From Blastococcus sp. CT_GayMR19 (GTDB lineage: Bacteria > Actinomycetota > Actinomycetes > Mycobacteriales > Geodermatophilaceae): 64,000 bases of DNA. Where the stretch lies: contig NZ_SPQL01000008.1 in the NCBI RefSeq assembly GCF_004570385.1, positions 1-64,000 of the forward strand. The letters run 5' to 3'. The notes under the pieces were generated by a model that saw only the letters and a program-made list of their open reading frames with translations, ran no database searches and was not told where the DNA came from. The position numbers and the translations under genes were made by a program. Shown piece by piece: positions 16,113 to 26,067 of the stretch; within the stretch, counting starts at the first letter, position 1; each line of letters starts with the position of its first letter.

Positions 16113-18824
16113 TCACACCGGGTTGCGCATCCGCCGAGGGCCGGGGTCGACCCGGGCCGTCGGCGGACCGACCTGCCCGGTGCCGCCGGCGACGACCAGC
16201 GACCGCCCGCCGTGCCACGGCGACGCCGGGCCGACGATGACCGGCTCCAGCCGGAGCCGCAGCACCTCGGGGAGATCGTCGGCCAGCCGCGCGACTCGCA
16301 GGAGAAGGTCCTCGAGGGCGGCGACGTCGACCGGCTCGGAGCCGCGGTAGCCGTCGAGCAGCGGCCAGGCGCGGGGGGCCCGCACGAGCTCCGCGGCGTC
16401 CAGATCGGTGAGCGGCAGCGTGCGGAAGGCCCGGTCGCCCAGCAGGTCGGTCGCCACCCCGCCGAGGCCGAAGCTGACCAGCGCGCCGAAGGACGGGTCG
16501 TCGACGATCTCCACCACCGTCGCCACCCCCGGCGCAGCCATCTCCTGGACGATCACCGGGTCACCGGACGGGATGGCCGCGAACGCCGCCCGCACGGCGT
16601 CGGCGTCGGCGAGGTCGAGCCGCACACCGCCCAGGTCCGATCGGTGCCGCAGCCACGGCGCGGTGGACTTGAGCACCACCGGGTAGCCGACCGCGTCCGC
16701 CGCGGCGACGGCGGCGTCGGCATCGGAGACCGTCCGCGTGCCCAGCAGCGGTACGCCGTAGGCGGCGAGCAGGGCGATCAACTCGTCGTCGGTGAGATCC
16801 CGCCCGCCGGGCGCCTCCGCCAGCACGGCGCGCACGAGGTCGCGGGCGGCGTCCTCGTCGAAGCCGGGCAACTCCGGCACGGTGCCCACCGGCCGGCGGC
16901 GCCAGTCGGCGTACTCGGCGACCTTCGCCAGGGCGATGACCGCCCGCTCGGGTGTCGAGTAGGAGGGAACCGATCCCCGCGAGGGCATGCCGCTCTCGTC
17001 GAGGACGGCGAGCTCGGGCGGGACGCCGTCGGTGGACATGAAGCTCGCGACGATCGGCGTCGCCGAGACCCGGGCGACGTTCAGGAGCGCCGGGCCGAAC
17101 TCCCTCGACCCGGCCATGAGCGGCGGCAGGAAGACCGCGACGACCGCGTCGACGCCGTCGTCGTCGACGGCTTCCTGGAGGGCGGCGCGGAAGTCCTCGG
17201 GCGTGCCGTCGGCGCCGATGTCCAGCGGCTCCTCGCGCGCCAGCTCCAGGCCCTGGTCCAGGACGGCGTCGGCGACCAGCACGCCGATGGCCGTCGAGTT
17301 GCCGACGATCGCCACCCGCTTCCCGGCCGGCAGCGGCTGGTGGGCCAGGAGCGTGCCGACGTCGAACATCTGCGCCACGGTGTCCACCCGGATGACGCCG
17401 GCGGAGGCGAAGAGTGCGGCGACCGACTGCTCCGGCACCGCGACCGAGGTGTCGACCAGGCCGCGTCGGATCTTCACGTGCCGGCCGCTCTTCACGGCGA
17501 CGACCGGCTTGGTCCGGCCGACGCTCCGGGCCAGCCGGGCGAACTTGCGGGGGTTGCCGAAGCTCTCCAGGTGCAGGAGGACGACCTCCGTGGCCGGGTC
17601 GGTGGCCCAGTACTGGAGCAGGTCGTTGCCGCTGACGTCGGCCCGGTTGCCCGCGGAGACGAACGTGGACAGACCCAGGTTCCGGCTGCGGGCGTGCTCG
17701 AGGAGGGCGACCCCGAGCGACCCGGACTGGGCGAAGAAGCCGACCCGCCCGCGGCCGGGGATCTTCGGCGCGAGGCTGGCGTTGAGCCGCACGTCCGGGG
17801 CGGTGTTGACGATCCCGAGGCAGTTGGGCCCGACGACACGCATGCCCGATGCGCGGGCGGCAGCCACCAGCTGCCGCTCGGCCGCGCGGCCCTCGGGCCC
17901 GGTCTCCCCGAAGCCACCGGAGACGACCACCAGTCCGCGGACCCGCTTGCGCCGGCAGCCCTCCACCACCCCGGCCACCTCGTCGGCCGGCACGGCGAGG
18001 ACGGCCAGATCCACGTCGTCGGGGATCGACTCGATGTCGGCGTAGGCGGGCACGCCGCGCACGTGCCGGGCCCCGGGGTTGACCGGGTAGACCGGCCCGG
18101 CGAAGCCCTGGTCGAGCAGGTGCCGCAGCACCGCGTTGCCGATCTTGCCCTCGTCGTTGCTGGCGCCGACGACGGCGACCGACGACGGCGTGAGCAGCCG
18201 CGCGATGGACCGGGACTCGCTGCGCTGCTCGCGCTCGTAGGCGACGGCCAGCGCATCCTCGGTCTGCTCGATCGGGAACGTCAGGTGGACGACGCCGTCC
18301 TCGTACTCGCGGGTGGCCTGGTAGCCGGCGTCCTGGAAGACCCGCACCATCTTGTTGTTCTGCGACAGCACCTCGGCGACGAACCGCTTGATGCCCCGCT
18401 CCCGCCCGGCGGCCGCCAGGTGCTCCAGCAGCACCGAGCCCAGGCCACGCCCCTGGTGGGCGTCCTCCACCAGGAAGGCGATCTCGGCGTCGTCGGTGTC
18501 GGGATAGCGGTCGAAGCGGCCCACGCCGATCACCTGGTCCCCGAGGAGCACGACGAAGGCCACGCGGTCCACGTGGTCGACGTGGGTGAACCGGTGCAGG
18601 TCGCGGTCCGAGAGCCGCTTCATGGGCCCGAAGAAGCGGTAGTAGCGGGTCTGGTCGCTGCTCCGCTCCATCAGCCCGACCAGGCCCTCGTCGTCGTCGG
18701 GGCAGATCGGGCGCAGGTGCACCGTTCCGCCGTCGGCGGCGACGATGTCGGCCTCCCAGTGCGGCGGCGGCGGGGGTGGCGGGTCCGCGGCGACGTCGGG
18801 GGCGGGGGCGGTCTGCTCAGTCAC
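16113..18824 (-). CDS. pat: GNAT protein acetyltransferase fused to NDP-forming acyl-CoA synthetase-like domains
   Basis: A 903-residue multidomain protein. A GNAT domain comes first (about 30-195), with the acetyl-CoA loop QGRGLGSVLLEHL; it is followed by a CoA-binding Rossmann domain (SSVAVVGASNDEGKIG), a succinyl-CoA ligase-like domain (VGPNCLGIVNT) and a C-terminal ATP-grasp domain. PatZ-type enzymes acetylate lysines, notably of acetyl-CoA synthetases, with the synthetase part acting as sensor; this N-terminal placement of GNAT is known in Streptomyces lividans Pat. The start GTG 18824 lies inside the end of acuC (8-base overlap), so the writer and eraser of acetylation are translationally coupled. 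An extended upstream frame is rejected in favour of this start. Confidence 0.9.
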   Translation of the reverse strand: MTEQTAPAPDVAADPPPPPPPHWEADIVAADGGTVHLRPICPDDDEGLVGLMERSSDQTRYYRFFGPMKRLSDRDLHRFTHVDHVDRVAFVVLLGDQVIGVGRFDRYPDTDDAEIAFLVEDAHQGRGLGSVLLEHLAAAGRERGIKRFVAEVLSQNNKMVRVFQDAGYQATREYEDGVVHLTFPIEQTEDALAVAYEREQRSESRSIARLLTPSSVAVVGASNDEGKIGNAVLRHLLDQGFAGPVYPVNPGARHVRGVPAYADIESIPDDVDLAVLAVPADEVAGVVEGCRRKRVRGLVVVSGGFGETGPEGRAAERQLVAAARASGMRVVGPNCLGIVNTAPDVRLNASLAPKIPGRGRVGFFAQSGSLGVALLEHARSRNLGLSTFVSAGNRADVSGNDLLQYWATDPATEVVLLHLESFGNPRKFARLARSVGRTKPVVAVKSGRHVKIRRGLVDTSVAVPEQSVAALFASAGVIRVDTVAQMFDVGTLLAHQPLPAGKRVAIVGNSTAIGVLVADAVLDQGLELAREEPLDIGADGTPEDFRAALQEAVDDDGVDAVVAVFLPPLMAGSREFGPALLNVARVSATPIVASFMSTDGVPPELAVLDESGMPSRGSVPSYSTPERAVIALAKVAEYADWRRRPVGTVPELPGFDEDAARDLVRAVLAEAPGGRDLTDDELIALLAAYGVPLLGTRTVSDADAAVAAADAVGYPVVLKSTAPWLRHRSDLGGVRLDLADADAVRAAFAAIPSGDPVIVQEMAAPGVATVVEIVDDPSFGALVSFGLGGVATDLLGDRAFRTLPLTDLDAAELVRAPRAWPLLDGYRGSEPVDVAALEDLLLRVARLADDLPEVLRLRLEPVIVGPASPWHGGRSLVVAGGTGQVGPPTARVDPGPRRMRNPV

Positions 18825-19998
18825 GGGGGTCGTCCGGATCGAGGCCGAAGTAGCCGAAGGTGGCCTGCCGGGTCCGGGACACGGCACGGTCCACGCGGGA
18901 CTCGGTGAAGGGGTCCCAGCGGGAGAACCCGGTGTAGCCGCCCTCGGTCATGTGGGTGGGCGGCCGGATCCGCAGACCGCGGCGCACGACGTCCTCCCGC
19001 CATGCCTCCGGGATCTCGGTGGCCGGGTCGAGGGGCTCGCCGCTCACCTCGGCGATCAGATGCGTCCAGGCCCGGGGCACGCACCGGACCAGGCCGTACC
19101 CGCCGCCTCCGAGGACGATCCACCGCCCGTCGCTCACCTCGTGGGCCAGCTCGTGCATCGCCCGGTAGCTGGCGCGCTGTCCGTCGACGGTGAGCGAGAG
19201 GTCGGCCAGGGGGTCCTCGTGGTGGGCGTCGCAGCCGCACTGGGTCACCAGGATCTGCGGCGAGAAGGCGCGCAGGACGCTGGGGACGACGGCGGTGAAG
19301 GCGCGCAGCCAGCCGGAGTCGTCGGTGCCGTTGGGCAGGGCCAGGTTCACCGCGCTCCCCATGGCCTTCCCTGGGTCCCCGGTCTCCTCCGGGAACCCGG
19401 TTCCGGGGAAGAGCGTGAGCGGCGTCTGGTGGACGCTGACGGTGAGGACCCGGGGGTCGTCGTAGAAGGCGTTCTGCACGCCGTCCCCGTGGTGGACGTC
19501 GAGGTCGACGTACGCGATCCGCTCGTAGCCCTGGCGCAGCAGCCAGGCGATGGCGACCGCCGCGTCGTTGAAGACGCAGAAGCCGGAGGCGGCGTCCCGC
19601 ATGGCGTGGTGCAGGCCGCCGGAGATGTTCACCGCGTGCTGTGCCCTGCCGCTGTGCACCTGCTGGGCGGCCAGCACGCTGCCACCGGTGATCAGCGCCG
19701 CGGCGTCGTACATGCCCTCGAAGATGGGGTTGTCCGGGGTGCCGAGGCCGTGCCCTACGTCGTGGTCGGTGGGGGCGCGCCGGACCGCCTCGAGGTAGGC
19801 GGGGTCGTGCACGAGGGTGAGCAGCTCGGCGTCCGCGGGCGTGGGTTTGAGCAGTTCGAGCCGGCCGGTCGAGAGGACGCCGAGGCTGTCCGCCAGGCGC
19901 ATGGTCAGGTCGAGCCGGACCGGGTGCAGCGGATGGTCCCCGCCCATGGTGTAGCCGAGCAGCGAGTCGTCCCAGACGACCGCGACCGAGTCGCTCAC
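18817..19998 (-). CDS. acuC: AcuC-type class I lysine deacetylase
   Basis: A 393-residue zinc-dependent histone-deacetylase-fold enzyme. Active-site histidines are in [10 protein letters not shown], zinc ligands in [12 protein letters not shown] and [14 protein letters not shown], and the transition-state region is [10 protein letters not shown]. AcuC enzymes reactivate acetyl-CoA synthetase by removing acetyl-lysine, opposing the acetyltransferase encoded immediately downstream. GTG 19998 has GAGGAGAGACC as ribosome site. Divergent from ideR with 185 bases between. Confidence 0.93.
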   Translation of the reverse strand: MSDSVAVVWDDSLLGYTMGGDHPLHPVRLDLTMRLADSLGVLSTGRLELLKPTPADAELLTLVHDPAYLEAVRRAPTDHDVGHGLGTPDNPIFEGMYDAAALITGGSVLAAQQVHSGRAQHAVNISGGLHHAMRDAASGFCVFNDAAVAIAWLLRQGYERIAYVDLDVHHGDGVQNAFYDDPRVLTVSVHQTPLTLFPGTGFPEETGDPGKAMGSAVNLALPNGTDDSGWLRAFTAVVPSVLRAFSPQILVTQCGCDAHHEDPLADLSLTVDGQRASYRAMHELAHEVSDGRWIVLGGGGYGLVRCVPRAWTHLIAEVSGEPLDPATEIPEAWREDVVRRGLRIRPPTHMTEGGYTGFSRWDPFTESRVDRAVSRTRQATFGYFGLDPDDPRD

Positions 19999-20183
19999 GG
20001 GTCTCTCCTCGCCGGTACCGGACCGCCCGAGCGGCCCTGCTGTCCCCTGCGCGGGTCGGCACCCCGCCCGCGGAGCGACGCTACCCGCTGCCGGGCCGGC
20101 GGCTTCCCGTCCGGACCGCTCCCTCGATCGACCGGGCGGCGAGGGGCAACCCCGTAGACTGCCTTCGACACGGAGGAGTGCCT

Positions 20184-20909
20184 GTGAACGACCTCATCGA
20201 CACCACCGAGATGTACCTCCGCACCATCTTCGAGCTGGAGGAGGAGGGCGTCGTCCCGCTGCGTGCGCGGATCGCCGAGCGCCTGCACCAGAGCGGCCCC
20301 ACGGTCAGCCAGACCGTCGCCCGCATGGAGCGCGACGGCCTGCTGACCGTCGAGGGCGACCGGCATCTCCAGCTCACCGACGAGGGACGCCGCCTGGCCA
20401 CGGCGGTCATGCGCAAGCACCGCCTCGCCGAGTGCCTGCTGGTGGACGTGATCGGCCTGGACTACGCCGACGTGCACGAGGAGGCGTGCCGCTGGGAGCA
20501 CGTCATGAGCGAGGCCGTGGAGCTCAAGCTGCTCACGCTGCTCGGCAATCCCACCACCTCTCCGTTCGGCAACCCGATCCCCGGTCTCGAGGCGCTGCGC
20601 GGCGACCAACTGCTGGGCGGCGAGACCTCCGCGGTGCTCGACTCCCTCACCCTGCTGTCCTCGACGGCGACCGCCGAGGGGCGTCCGGTCGTGGTCCGGC
20701 GGATCAGCGAGCAGCTGCAGGAGGACACGGCGCTGCTCCGCGAGCTGGCCGAGCAGGGCGTCCGGCCGGGCGTGACGATGGTGGCCCGGCTCGTCGACGG
20801 CTCGGTGACCCTGGACGGGCAGCCGCTGCGCGCGGGGGTCGCCCAGCACCTGTTCGTCAGCGCGGTCGACGAGGACCTGACCCCGCTGGAGGCCGCGCCC
20901 CGGCTCTGA
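20184..20909 (+). CDS. ideR: Iron-dependent DtxR-family repressor
   Basis: A 241-residue metal-activated transcription repressor. An N-terminal winged helix (to about 70) with the helix-turn-helix [19 protein letters not shown] is followed by the dimerisation domain and a C-terminal SH3-like domain. With the start at GTG 20184 (GGAGGA six bases upstream), metal ligands fall on the classic DtxR/IdeR numbers: Met10, His79, Glu83, His98, Cys102, Glu105 and His106. This exact register confirms the start over GTG 20178. It would control iron uptake and storage genes elsewhere. Confidence 0.95.
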   Translation: MNDLIDTTEMYLRTIFELEEEGVVPLRARIAERLHQSGPTVSQTVARMERDGLLTVEGDRHLQLTDEGRRLATAVMRKHRLAECLLVDVIGLDYADVHEEACRWEHVMSEAVELKLLTLLGNPTTSPFGNPIPGLEALRGDQLLGGETSAVLDSLTLLSSTATAEGRPVVVRRISEQLQEDTALLRELAEQGVRPGVTMVARLVDGSVTLDGQPLRAGVAQHLFVSAVDEDLTPLEAAPRL

Positions 20910-21047
20910 GCGGGCACCGGAGGGCAGCTGTCCGGCCCGTCGGCCGCGCCGCGGCGCGCCGGACCGGGCGCGGGCCGGGCTCGGCGGGACGCTCATTACT
21001 GTGGACCGGACGTCCGCCACCTCGCACTCCGGCAGGGAGAACCCACG

Positions 21048-23129
21048 GTGAGCCAGCCCCCGTCCACCCCCGCCGAGCCGTCCGCCGGGTCCTCCGGCAG
21101 CCCGTTCTCGTCGCTGGCCGATTTCGTGGCGCTGCCCCGGATCAGTGCGCTCGCGTTGTCCGCCGACGGCTCCCGGCTGGCCGTCTCGGTGCACACGCTG
21201 GACCCGGAGAAGAAGAAGTGGCAATCGGCGCTGTGGGAGGTCGACCCGGCCGGTCGGCGCCCGGCGCGGCGCCTCACCCGCAGCGCGCCGGGTGAGTCGT
21301 CCCCGGTGTGGGCACCGGACGGCTCGCTCCTCTTCACGTCGGCGCGCCCGGACCCGGCCGCCGCCGCGGAGAACGGGGATCCCCAGCCGGCGCTGTGGAG
21401 CCTGCCTCCGCGGGGCGGCGAGGCCCGCCTCGTCCTCTCCCGGCCGGGAGGCGTCGGCCCGGTCCTCCTCGCGGCCGACAGCGGCGACGTCGTCGTCGTC
21501 TCCGCGACCATGCCGGGCGGGTCGGATACGGAGGCCGACGCGGAGCGGCGCAGCAAGCGCAAGGACGCCGGGGTGTCGGCGATCCTCCACGAGAGCTACC
21601 CGATCCGGCACTGGGACCACGACCTCGGTCCCGCCTTCCCCCATCTGTTCTGGGCGGGGCAGCTGCCCGACGAGGAATCGCCCGGCGGCACGGACGACGT
21701 CGAGCTGCGGGACCTCACCCCACAGGCCGCGCCACCCACCGGTTCCGGGGACGACGCCGCGCTGTCCCCTGACGGACTCTCCCTGGCCCGCTCGGAGGAG
21801 GTGAACGACGGCCCGGCGTCGCGCCGGTCGCGCCTGGTCGTCACCGACACCGCGAGCGGCGGATCGCGGGTGCTGGTGGACGATCCGCTCGCCGACGTCT
21901 ACCGGCCCCGATTCTCGCCGGACGGCGCCACCGTGGTCTGCGTCCGGGAAAGGCTGGCGACCTACGCCGAGCCACCGGACTACACGCTGCTGCTGGTCGA
22001 CGTGGCCACGGGTGCGGCGTCGGAGCTGACCCCGGGCTTCGACCGGTGGCCGAGCGCGCCCCAGTTCAGCGCCGACGGTTCGGCGGTCTACTTCCTGGCC
22101 GACGACGACGGCCGGCACGCGGTGTTCCGGGTCCCGGTGGACGGCGGCGAGCCCGTCCGGCTGACCGGCGACGGTGCCTACAGCGACCTGAACGTCGCGC
22201 GGGACGGCAGCGCCCTCTATGCGCTGCGCTCCGCATACGACTCCCCCTCGGTGCCGGTACGCCTCGATCCCGCGGCACCCCTCCAGGAGCCGGCCGTGCT
22301 GCCCAGCCCCGGCAGCCTGGACCGGCTGCCCGGCACGCTGCACGAGGTCGAGGCCACCACCGCCGACGGCACGCGGGTGCAGTCCTGGCTGGTGCTCCCC
22401 GAGGGCGCCTCGGCGGACTCCCCGGCGCCGCTGCTGCTGTGGGTCCACGGCGGCCCGCTGATGAGCTGGAACTCGTGGTCCTGGCGGTGGTGCCCCTGGG
22501 TGATGGCCGCGCGCGGCTACGCCGTCCTGCTGCCCAATCCGGCCCTCTCCCAGGGCTTCGGCCTCGACTTCGTCCGCCGCGGCTGGGGTGAGTGGGGCGG
22601 CGCGCCCTACACCGACCTCATGGCCGCCGTCGACGTCGCGGTCGGGCGGCCGGAGGTCGACGGCACCCGGACGGCGGCGATGGGCGGTTCGTTCGGCGGG
22701 TACATGGCGAACTGGATCGCCACCCAGACGGACCGGTTCCGGGCCATCGTCACGCACGCCAGCCTGTGGGATCTCGACGCGTTCACCGGTACGACGGACG
22801 CCGCGTACTACTGGGAGAAGGAGTGGGGCGACCCGCTGCGCGAGCCCAAGCGCTACGAGCAGAACTCGCCGCACCGCTACGCCGACGCCATCCGGACGCC
22901 CATGCTGGTCATCCACGGGGACAAGGACTACCGCGTCCCGATCGGTGAGGGGCTCCGGCTCTGGTACGACCTGCAGAAGCGCGGCGTGCCGTCGAAGTTC
23001 CTGTACTTCCCCGACGAGAACCACTGGGTGCTCACGCCGGGCAACTCGATCGTCTGGTACGAGACGGTGCTGGCCTTCCTGGCCGAGCACGTGCGCGGCG
23101 AGGAGTGGCAGCGGCCCGAGCTCCTCTGA
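21048..23129 (+). CDS. S9 family prolyl oligopeptidase-type peptidase
   Basis: A 693-residue serine peptidase, probably an acylaminoacyl-peptidase/dipeptidyl-peptidase (S9C type) acting in the cytoplasm since no signal peptide is visible. The N-terminal two-thirds is a beta-propeller with WD40-like PD40 repeats (for example FSPDGATVVCV, FSADGSAVYFL). The C-terminal alpha/beta hydrolase carries the triad Ser548 in GGSFGGYMANW, Asp627 in GDKDYRVP and His659 in ENHWVL. GTG 21048 is preceded by GGGAGAACCCAC. Confidence 0.93.
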   Translation: MSQPPSTPAEPSAGSSGSPFSSLADFVALPRISALALSADGSRLAVSVHTLDPEKKKWQSALWEVDPAGRRPARRLTRSAPGESSPVWAPDGSLLFTSARPDPAAAAENGDPQPALWSLPPRGGEARLVLSRPGGVGPVLLAADSGDVVVVSATMPGGSDTEADAERRSKRKDAGVSAILHESYPIRHWDHDLGPAFPHLFWAGQLPDEESPGGTDDVELRDLTPQAAPPTGSGDDAALSPDGLSLARSEEVNDGPASRRSRLVVTDTASGGSRVLVDDPLADVYRPRFSPDGATVVCVRERLATYAEPPDYTLLLVDVATGAASELTPGFDRWPSAPQFSADGSAVYFLADDDGRHAVFRVPVDGGEPVRLTGDGAYSDLNVARDGSALYALRSAYDSPSVPVRLDPAAPLQEPAVLPSPGSLDRLPGTLHEVEATTADGTRVQSWLVLPEGASADSPAPLLLWVHGGPLMSWNSWSWRWCPWVMAARGYAVLLPNPALSQGFGLDFVRRGWGEWGGAPYTDLMAAVDVAVGRPEVDGTRTAAMGGSFGGYMANWIATQTDRFRAIVTHASLWDLDAFTGTTDAAYYWEKEWGDPLREPKRYEQNSPHRYADAIRTPMLVIHGDKDYRVPIGEGLRLWYDLQKRGVPSKFLYFPDENHWVLTPGNSIVWYETVLAFLAEHVRGEEWQRPELL

Positions 23130-23153
23130 CCGGCGCCGGTCCCCCACGGCCGA

Positions 23154-24269
23154 TCAGCCCGGCCGGGAGGCGCCGGGGGAAGCCAGCGTGGTCCCGATCA
23201 TCGCGCGCAGCTCGGCCGGTGGCACGCACCGGGCCAGCGCCTGGGCGAGCAGCCGGGCGAGCGCGTACGCCGGCTCGACGTCCAGCGCGCGGGCGAGGGC
23301 GACGTTGGCCAGAGCGCCGTCCCCGCGCAGCCAGGCACTGACCGCGAGGAGGGTGGCCGGCGCCGCATCCAGCGGGGCGGGCGCCCGCCGGGTGCACTCG
23401 GTCCAGAGGACCTCCGCGGCGGGAGCGTCCGCGCCGATCGCCAGCCCGAGGGCGCGGTCGCGGACGTCCCGGTCGCGCAGCCCCCACACCACCCGTGCCA
23501 CCTCCCGGTCGGTCAGGGCGCGCCGGGGGGCACCGGGGCGGCACCGGGCAGCCGCCGCCGTGACGGCCGCGAACGACTCCTCCGCCACCGCGTCGAACCC
23601 CGTCTCGAGGACCCGGGCCGAGCACTCGACCGCGACCCGGGCGCAGACGGCCGCCATGTCGTCCCGTGCGGGGCCGACCGGGCCGGTGATCCGGCGGACC
23701 AGGTCGCTGCGGTCCCGCTCGACGACCACGCCCGTGGCGACGGAGGCGACCTCCAGGGTCGTCACGCCCTCCGGCAATGGCGTCCCGGCTCCGGGCGCGC
23801 AGCACGGCCGCGGGCAGTCGTAGGACCACCACCGGCCGGCGCGGACGAGGAGCGCCGCGCACACCGCGACGCCGTCCCGGGCGAGGGCGAGCACCAGTTC
23901 GTGGACCACGTCCCGGTGCGGCAGCCCGGAGGCGCCGCCGTCCGGCCCCCTCCCGGGGCCACCCGCCTCGGGGACGTCGGGCGCCTCCGTGACGACCGCG
24001 ACCAGCACCCCGCTGGGCCGATCGGTGCGCACACTCCGCGTGAGAACGGCCGCCGCGGCGGCTGCGTCCTCCGGGGGCGGCAGATCGCCCCGCACCGTCA
24101 ACCCCACCCGGCCGCCGCTCGCGCCGGTGAGGCCGACCAGCACCACCGACTCCCGCGGCCGGAAGCCGAGCAGGGCGGGCAGCGACGCGACGATCTCCCC
24201 GGGGTCGGAGAGCCGCACGTCGATCCGCTGGGGATCGGAGCCGGGATGCCGGTCGGAACGGGGGTCCAT
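23154..24269 (-). CDS. DUF4192 domain protein
   Basis: A 371-residue protein of the actinobacterial DUF4192 family. It begins with IDVRLSDPGEIVASLPALLGFRPRE, the family's typical opening, and later contains DREVARVVWGLRDRDVRD and tandem helices near LLAVSAWLRGDGALANVAL. Function unknown. The cysteine-rich stretch CPRPCCAPGAG near the middle is unusual. Start ATG 24269 has CAGGGT six bases upstream. Confidence 0.85.
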   Translation of the reverse strand: MDPRSDRHPGSDPQRIDVRLSDPGEIVASLPALLGFRPRESVVLVGLTGASGGRVGLTVRGDLPPPEDAAAAAAVLTRSVRTDRPSGVLVAVVTEAPDVPEAGGPGRGPDGGASGLPHRDVVHELVLALARDGVAVCAALLVRAGRWWSYDCPRPCCAPGAGTPLPEGVTTLEVASVATGVVVERDRSDLVRRITGPVGPARDDMAAVCARVAVECSARVLETGFDAVAEESFAAVTAAAARCRPGAPRRALTDREVARVVWGLRDRDVRDRALGLAIGADAPAAEVLWTECTRRAPAPLDAAPATLLAVSAWLRGDGALANVALARALDVEPAYALARLLAQALARCVPPAELRAMIGTTLASPGASRPG

Positions 24270-24353
24270 GCACCGACCCTGGGCGCCGGACGGGGCCTCG
24301 CCGATCCGCGGACCCGACTTGTGGACGGCCGAGCGTCCTGCCGGCCGGTGGCC

Positions 24354-24647
24354 TCAGATCTGGTATTGGACGGCGCTGCGCGCGGCGAGCCACGGACGCA
24401 CGTGCTCGGCGATGACCGCCACGTGGACGGGGTCCTGCGCGTAGCGGTAGAACGCCTCGACGTCGGGGAAGTCCGCGATCAGCACGACGTCGCCGTTGCC
24501 GTCCGACAGCCCGGCGTCCTCGGCCACCACCAGGGCGAGCATCCCGCCCACGTCCTGCCGCAGCCGGCGCAGCGCCTGCACGCTGGTGGCCCGGCGACGC
24601 GCATCGGCGGCGGCCGACCACGTGAAGACCACGACGTGACGGATCAT
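24354..24647 (-). CDS. Dabb family (stress-responsive A/B barrel) protein
   Basis: A 97-residue ferredoxin-like alpha/beta barrel protein. The N-terminal MIRHVVVFTW strand with conserved His, central LIADFPDVEAFYRYAQDPVH segment and the C-terminal RSAVQYQI strand match Dabb domains. These occur in stress-induced plant proteins and some bacterial polyketide cyclase-like enzymes; no specific reaction can be given. Start ATG 24647 lies seven bases after CAGGGT. Confidence 0.85.
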   Translation of the reverse strand: MIRHVVVFTWSAAADARRRATSVQALRRLRQDVGGMLALVVAEDAGLSDGNGDVVLIADFPDVEAFYRYAQDPVHVAVIAEHVRPWLAARSAVQYQI

Positions 24648-24731
24648 GGCCTGCACCCTGCCAGGCGCCCGGCCGGCCGGGCGCACGACCCCGCTGCCCG
24701 GCGGGTCGGCCGGCGCGTCGTGCGCGCTCGT

Positions 24732-24737
24732 TAGAGT
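24732..24737 (+). promoter_or_regulatory. -10 hexamer of probable leaderless GT4 operon promoter
   Basis: TAGAGT, then seven bases, then the ATG at 24745 of the glycosyltransferase gene. No ribosome site is present. Confidence 0.5.
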
Positions 24738-24744
24738 CCGCCGC

Positions 24745-26067
24745 ATGGGACGGTCGTTGCGCGTCGCACTGCTGTCCTACCGGAGCAAGCCGCACAGCGG
24801 GGGCCAGGGCATCTACGTCCGGGCCCTGTCCCGGGAGCTGACCGCTCTCGGGCACCGCGTGGAGGTGTTCAGCGGGCAGCCCTACCCCGAGCTGGCCGAC
24901 GGCGTGCCGCTGACGCCGCTGCCGAGTCTCGACCTCTACCGCGAGCCCGACCCCTTCCGCACGCCCCGGCCGTCGGAGTTCCGCGACCGGATCGACGTCC
25001 TGGAGTGGGCGACCATGTGCACCGCCGGCTTCCCCGAGCCGCTCACCTTCAGCCTGCGGGCCGCGCGGCACCTGCTGCCTAGGGCGGCGGAGTTCGACGT
25101 CGTGCACGACAACCAGTCCCTCGGCTGGGGGCTGCTCCGGCTCACGCGGGCCGGGATCCCGACCGTCGCCACCGTCCACCACCCGATCGTCATCGACCGG
25201 GCGCTCGAGCTCGCGGCGGCACCGTCGCTGCGCCGTCGGCTGACCCTGCGGCGCTGGTACGCCTTCACCGCCATGCAGGCGCGCGTGGCCGGCCGGCTCG
25301 ACGGCCTCACCACCGTCTCGGAGAACTCACGGCGCGACATCGCCACGCACATGGGCGCCTCCGCCGACAACGTGGCGGTCATCCCGGTCGGCATCGACCC
25401 GGCGGAGTTCACGCCCCCGCCCGCCGGGCAGCCGCGGGACCCCGGGTCCGTCCTCGTGATCACCAGCGCCGACGTCGCCCTCAAGGGGCTGGTCAACCTG
25501 CTCGAGGCGCTGGCGAAGCTGCGCACCGAGCGCCCGGTGCGGCTCACCGTCGTCGGGACCGCCCGGCCCGGCGGACCGGCCGAGGCCGCCCTGGACCGGC
25601 TCTCGCTGCGCGATGCGGTGCACTTCACCGGGCCCGTGCCCGAGGCCGAGCTCGTCGACCTGCTGCAGCGGGCCACCGTGGTGGCCATCCCGTCGCTGTA
25701 CGAGGGGTTCTCGCTGCCGGCCGTCGAGGCCATGGCCTGCGCCACTCCCCTGGTCACCACCGATGCCGGGGCACTGCCGGAGGTGGTCGGCGACGAGGCG
25801 GGCCTGCGGGTCCGGGCCGGGGACGTCGGTGAGCTGACCGAGGCCCTGCGGCGGGTGCTGGACTCCCCCGACCTCGCCGGCCGGCTCGGCCGGGCGGGCC
25901 GGCGCCGGGTCCTGGATCGCTACACCTGGCGGTCGACGGCGCAGCGCACCGCCGACTGGTACGGCGAGGTGCTCGACCGGAAGGGTTCGATGAGGACGAC
26001 GGGCGAGGGAGCCCCAGCGACCGGGGAGCGGGTCGAGCCCGGAGTCGAAGGGCAGTCGCCGTGCTGA
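24745..26067 (+). CDS. Family 4 glycosyltransferase
   Basis: A 440-residue GT-B retaining glycosyltransferase. The N-terminal domain has the HSGGQGIYVRALSRELTALGH acceptor-side loop, and the C-terminal GT4 domain has ITSADVALKGLVNLLEAL and the nucleotide-sugar site PSLYEGFSLPAVEAMACATP with the EX7E motif. Donor and acceptor are unknown. It is the first gene of a three-gene operon; its last codons overlap the methyltransferase start by 7 bases. The C-terminal 30 residues are disordered. Confidence 0.9.
   Translation: MGRSLRVALLSYRSKPHSGGQGIYVRALSRELTALGHRVEVFSGQPYPELADGVPLTPLPSLDLYREPDPFRTPRPSEFRDRIDVLEWATMCTAGFPEPLTFSLRAARHLLPRAAEFDVVHDNQSLGWGLLRLTRAGIPTVATVHHPIVIDRALELAAAPSLRRRLTLRRWYAFTAMQARVAGRLDGLTTVSENSRRDIATHMGASADNVAVIPVGIDPAEFTPPPAGQPRDPGSVLVITSADVALKGLVNLLEALAKLRTERPVRLTVVGTARPGGPAEAALDRLSLRDAVHFTGPVPEAELVDLLQRATVVAIPSLYEGFSLPAVEAMACATPLVTTDAGALPEVVGDEAGLRVRAGDVGELTEALRRVLDSPDLAGRLGRAGRRRVLDRYTWRSTAQRTADWYGEVLDRKGSMRTTGEGAPATGERVEPGVEGQSPC

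Noticed and set aside
23126-23137. Palindrome ACCGGCGCCGGT after the S9 peptidase as a terminator
   Set aside because: Only a short self-complementary stretch without loop or T run, expected by chance at this GC.
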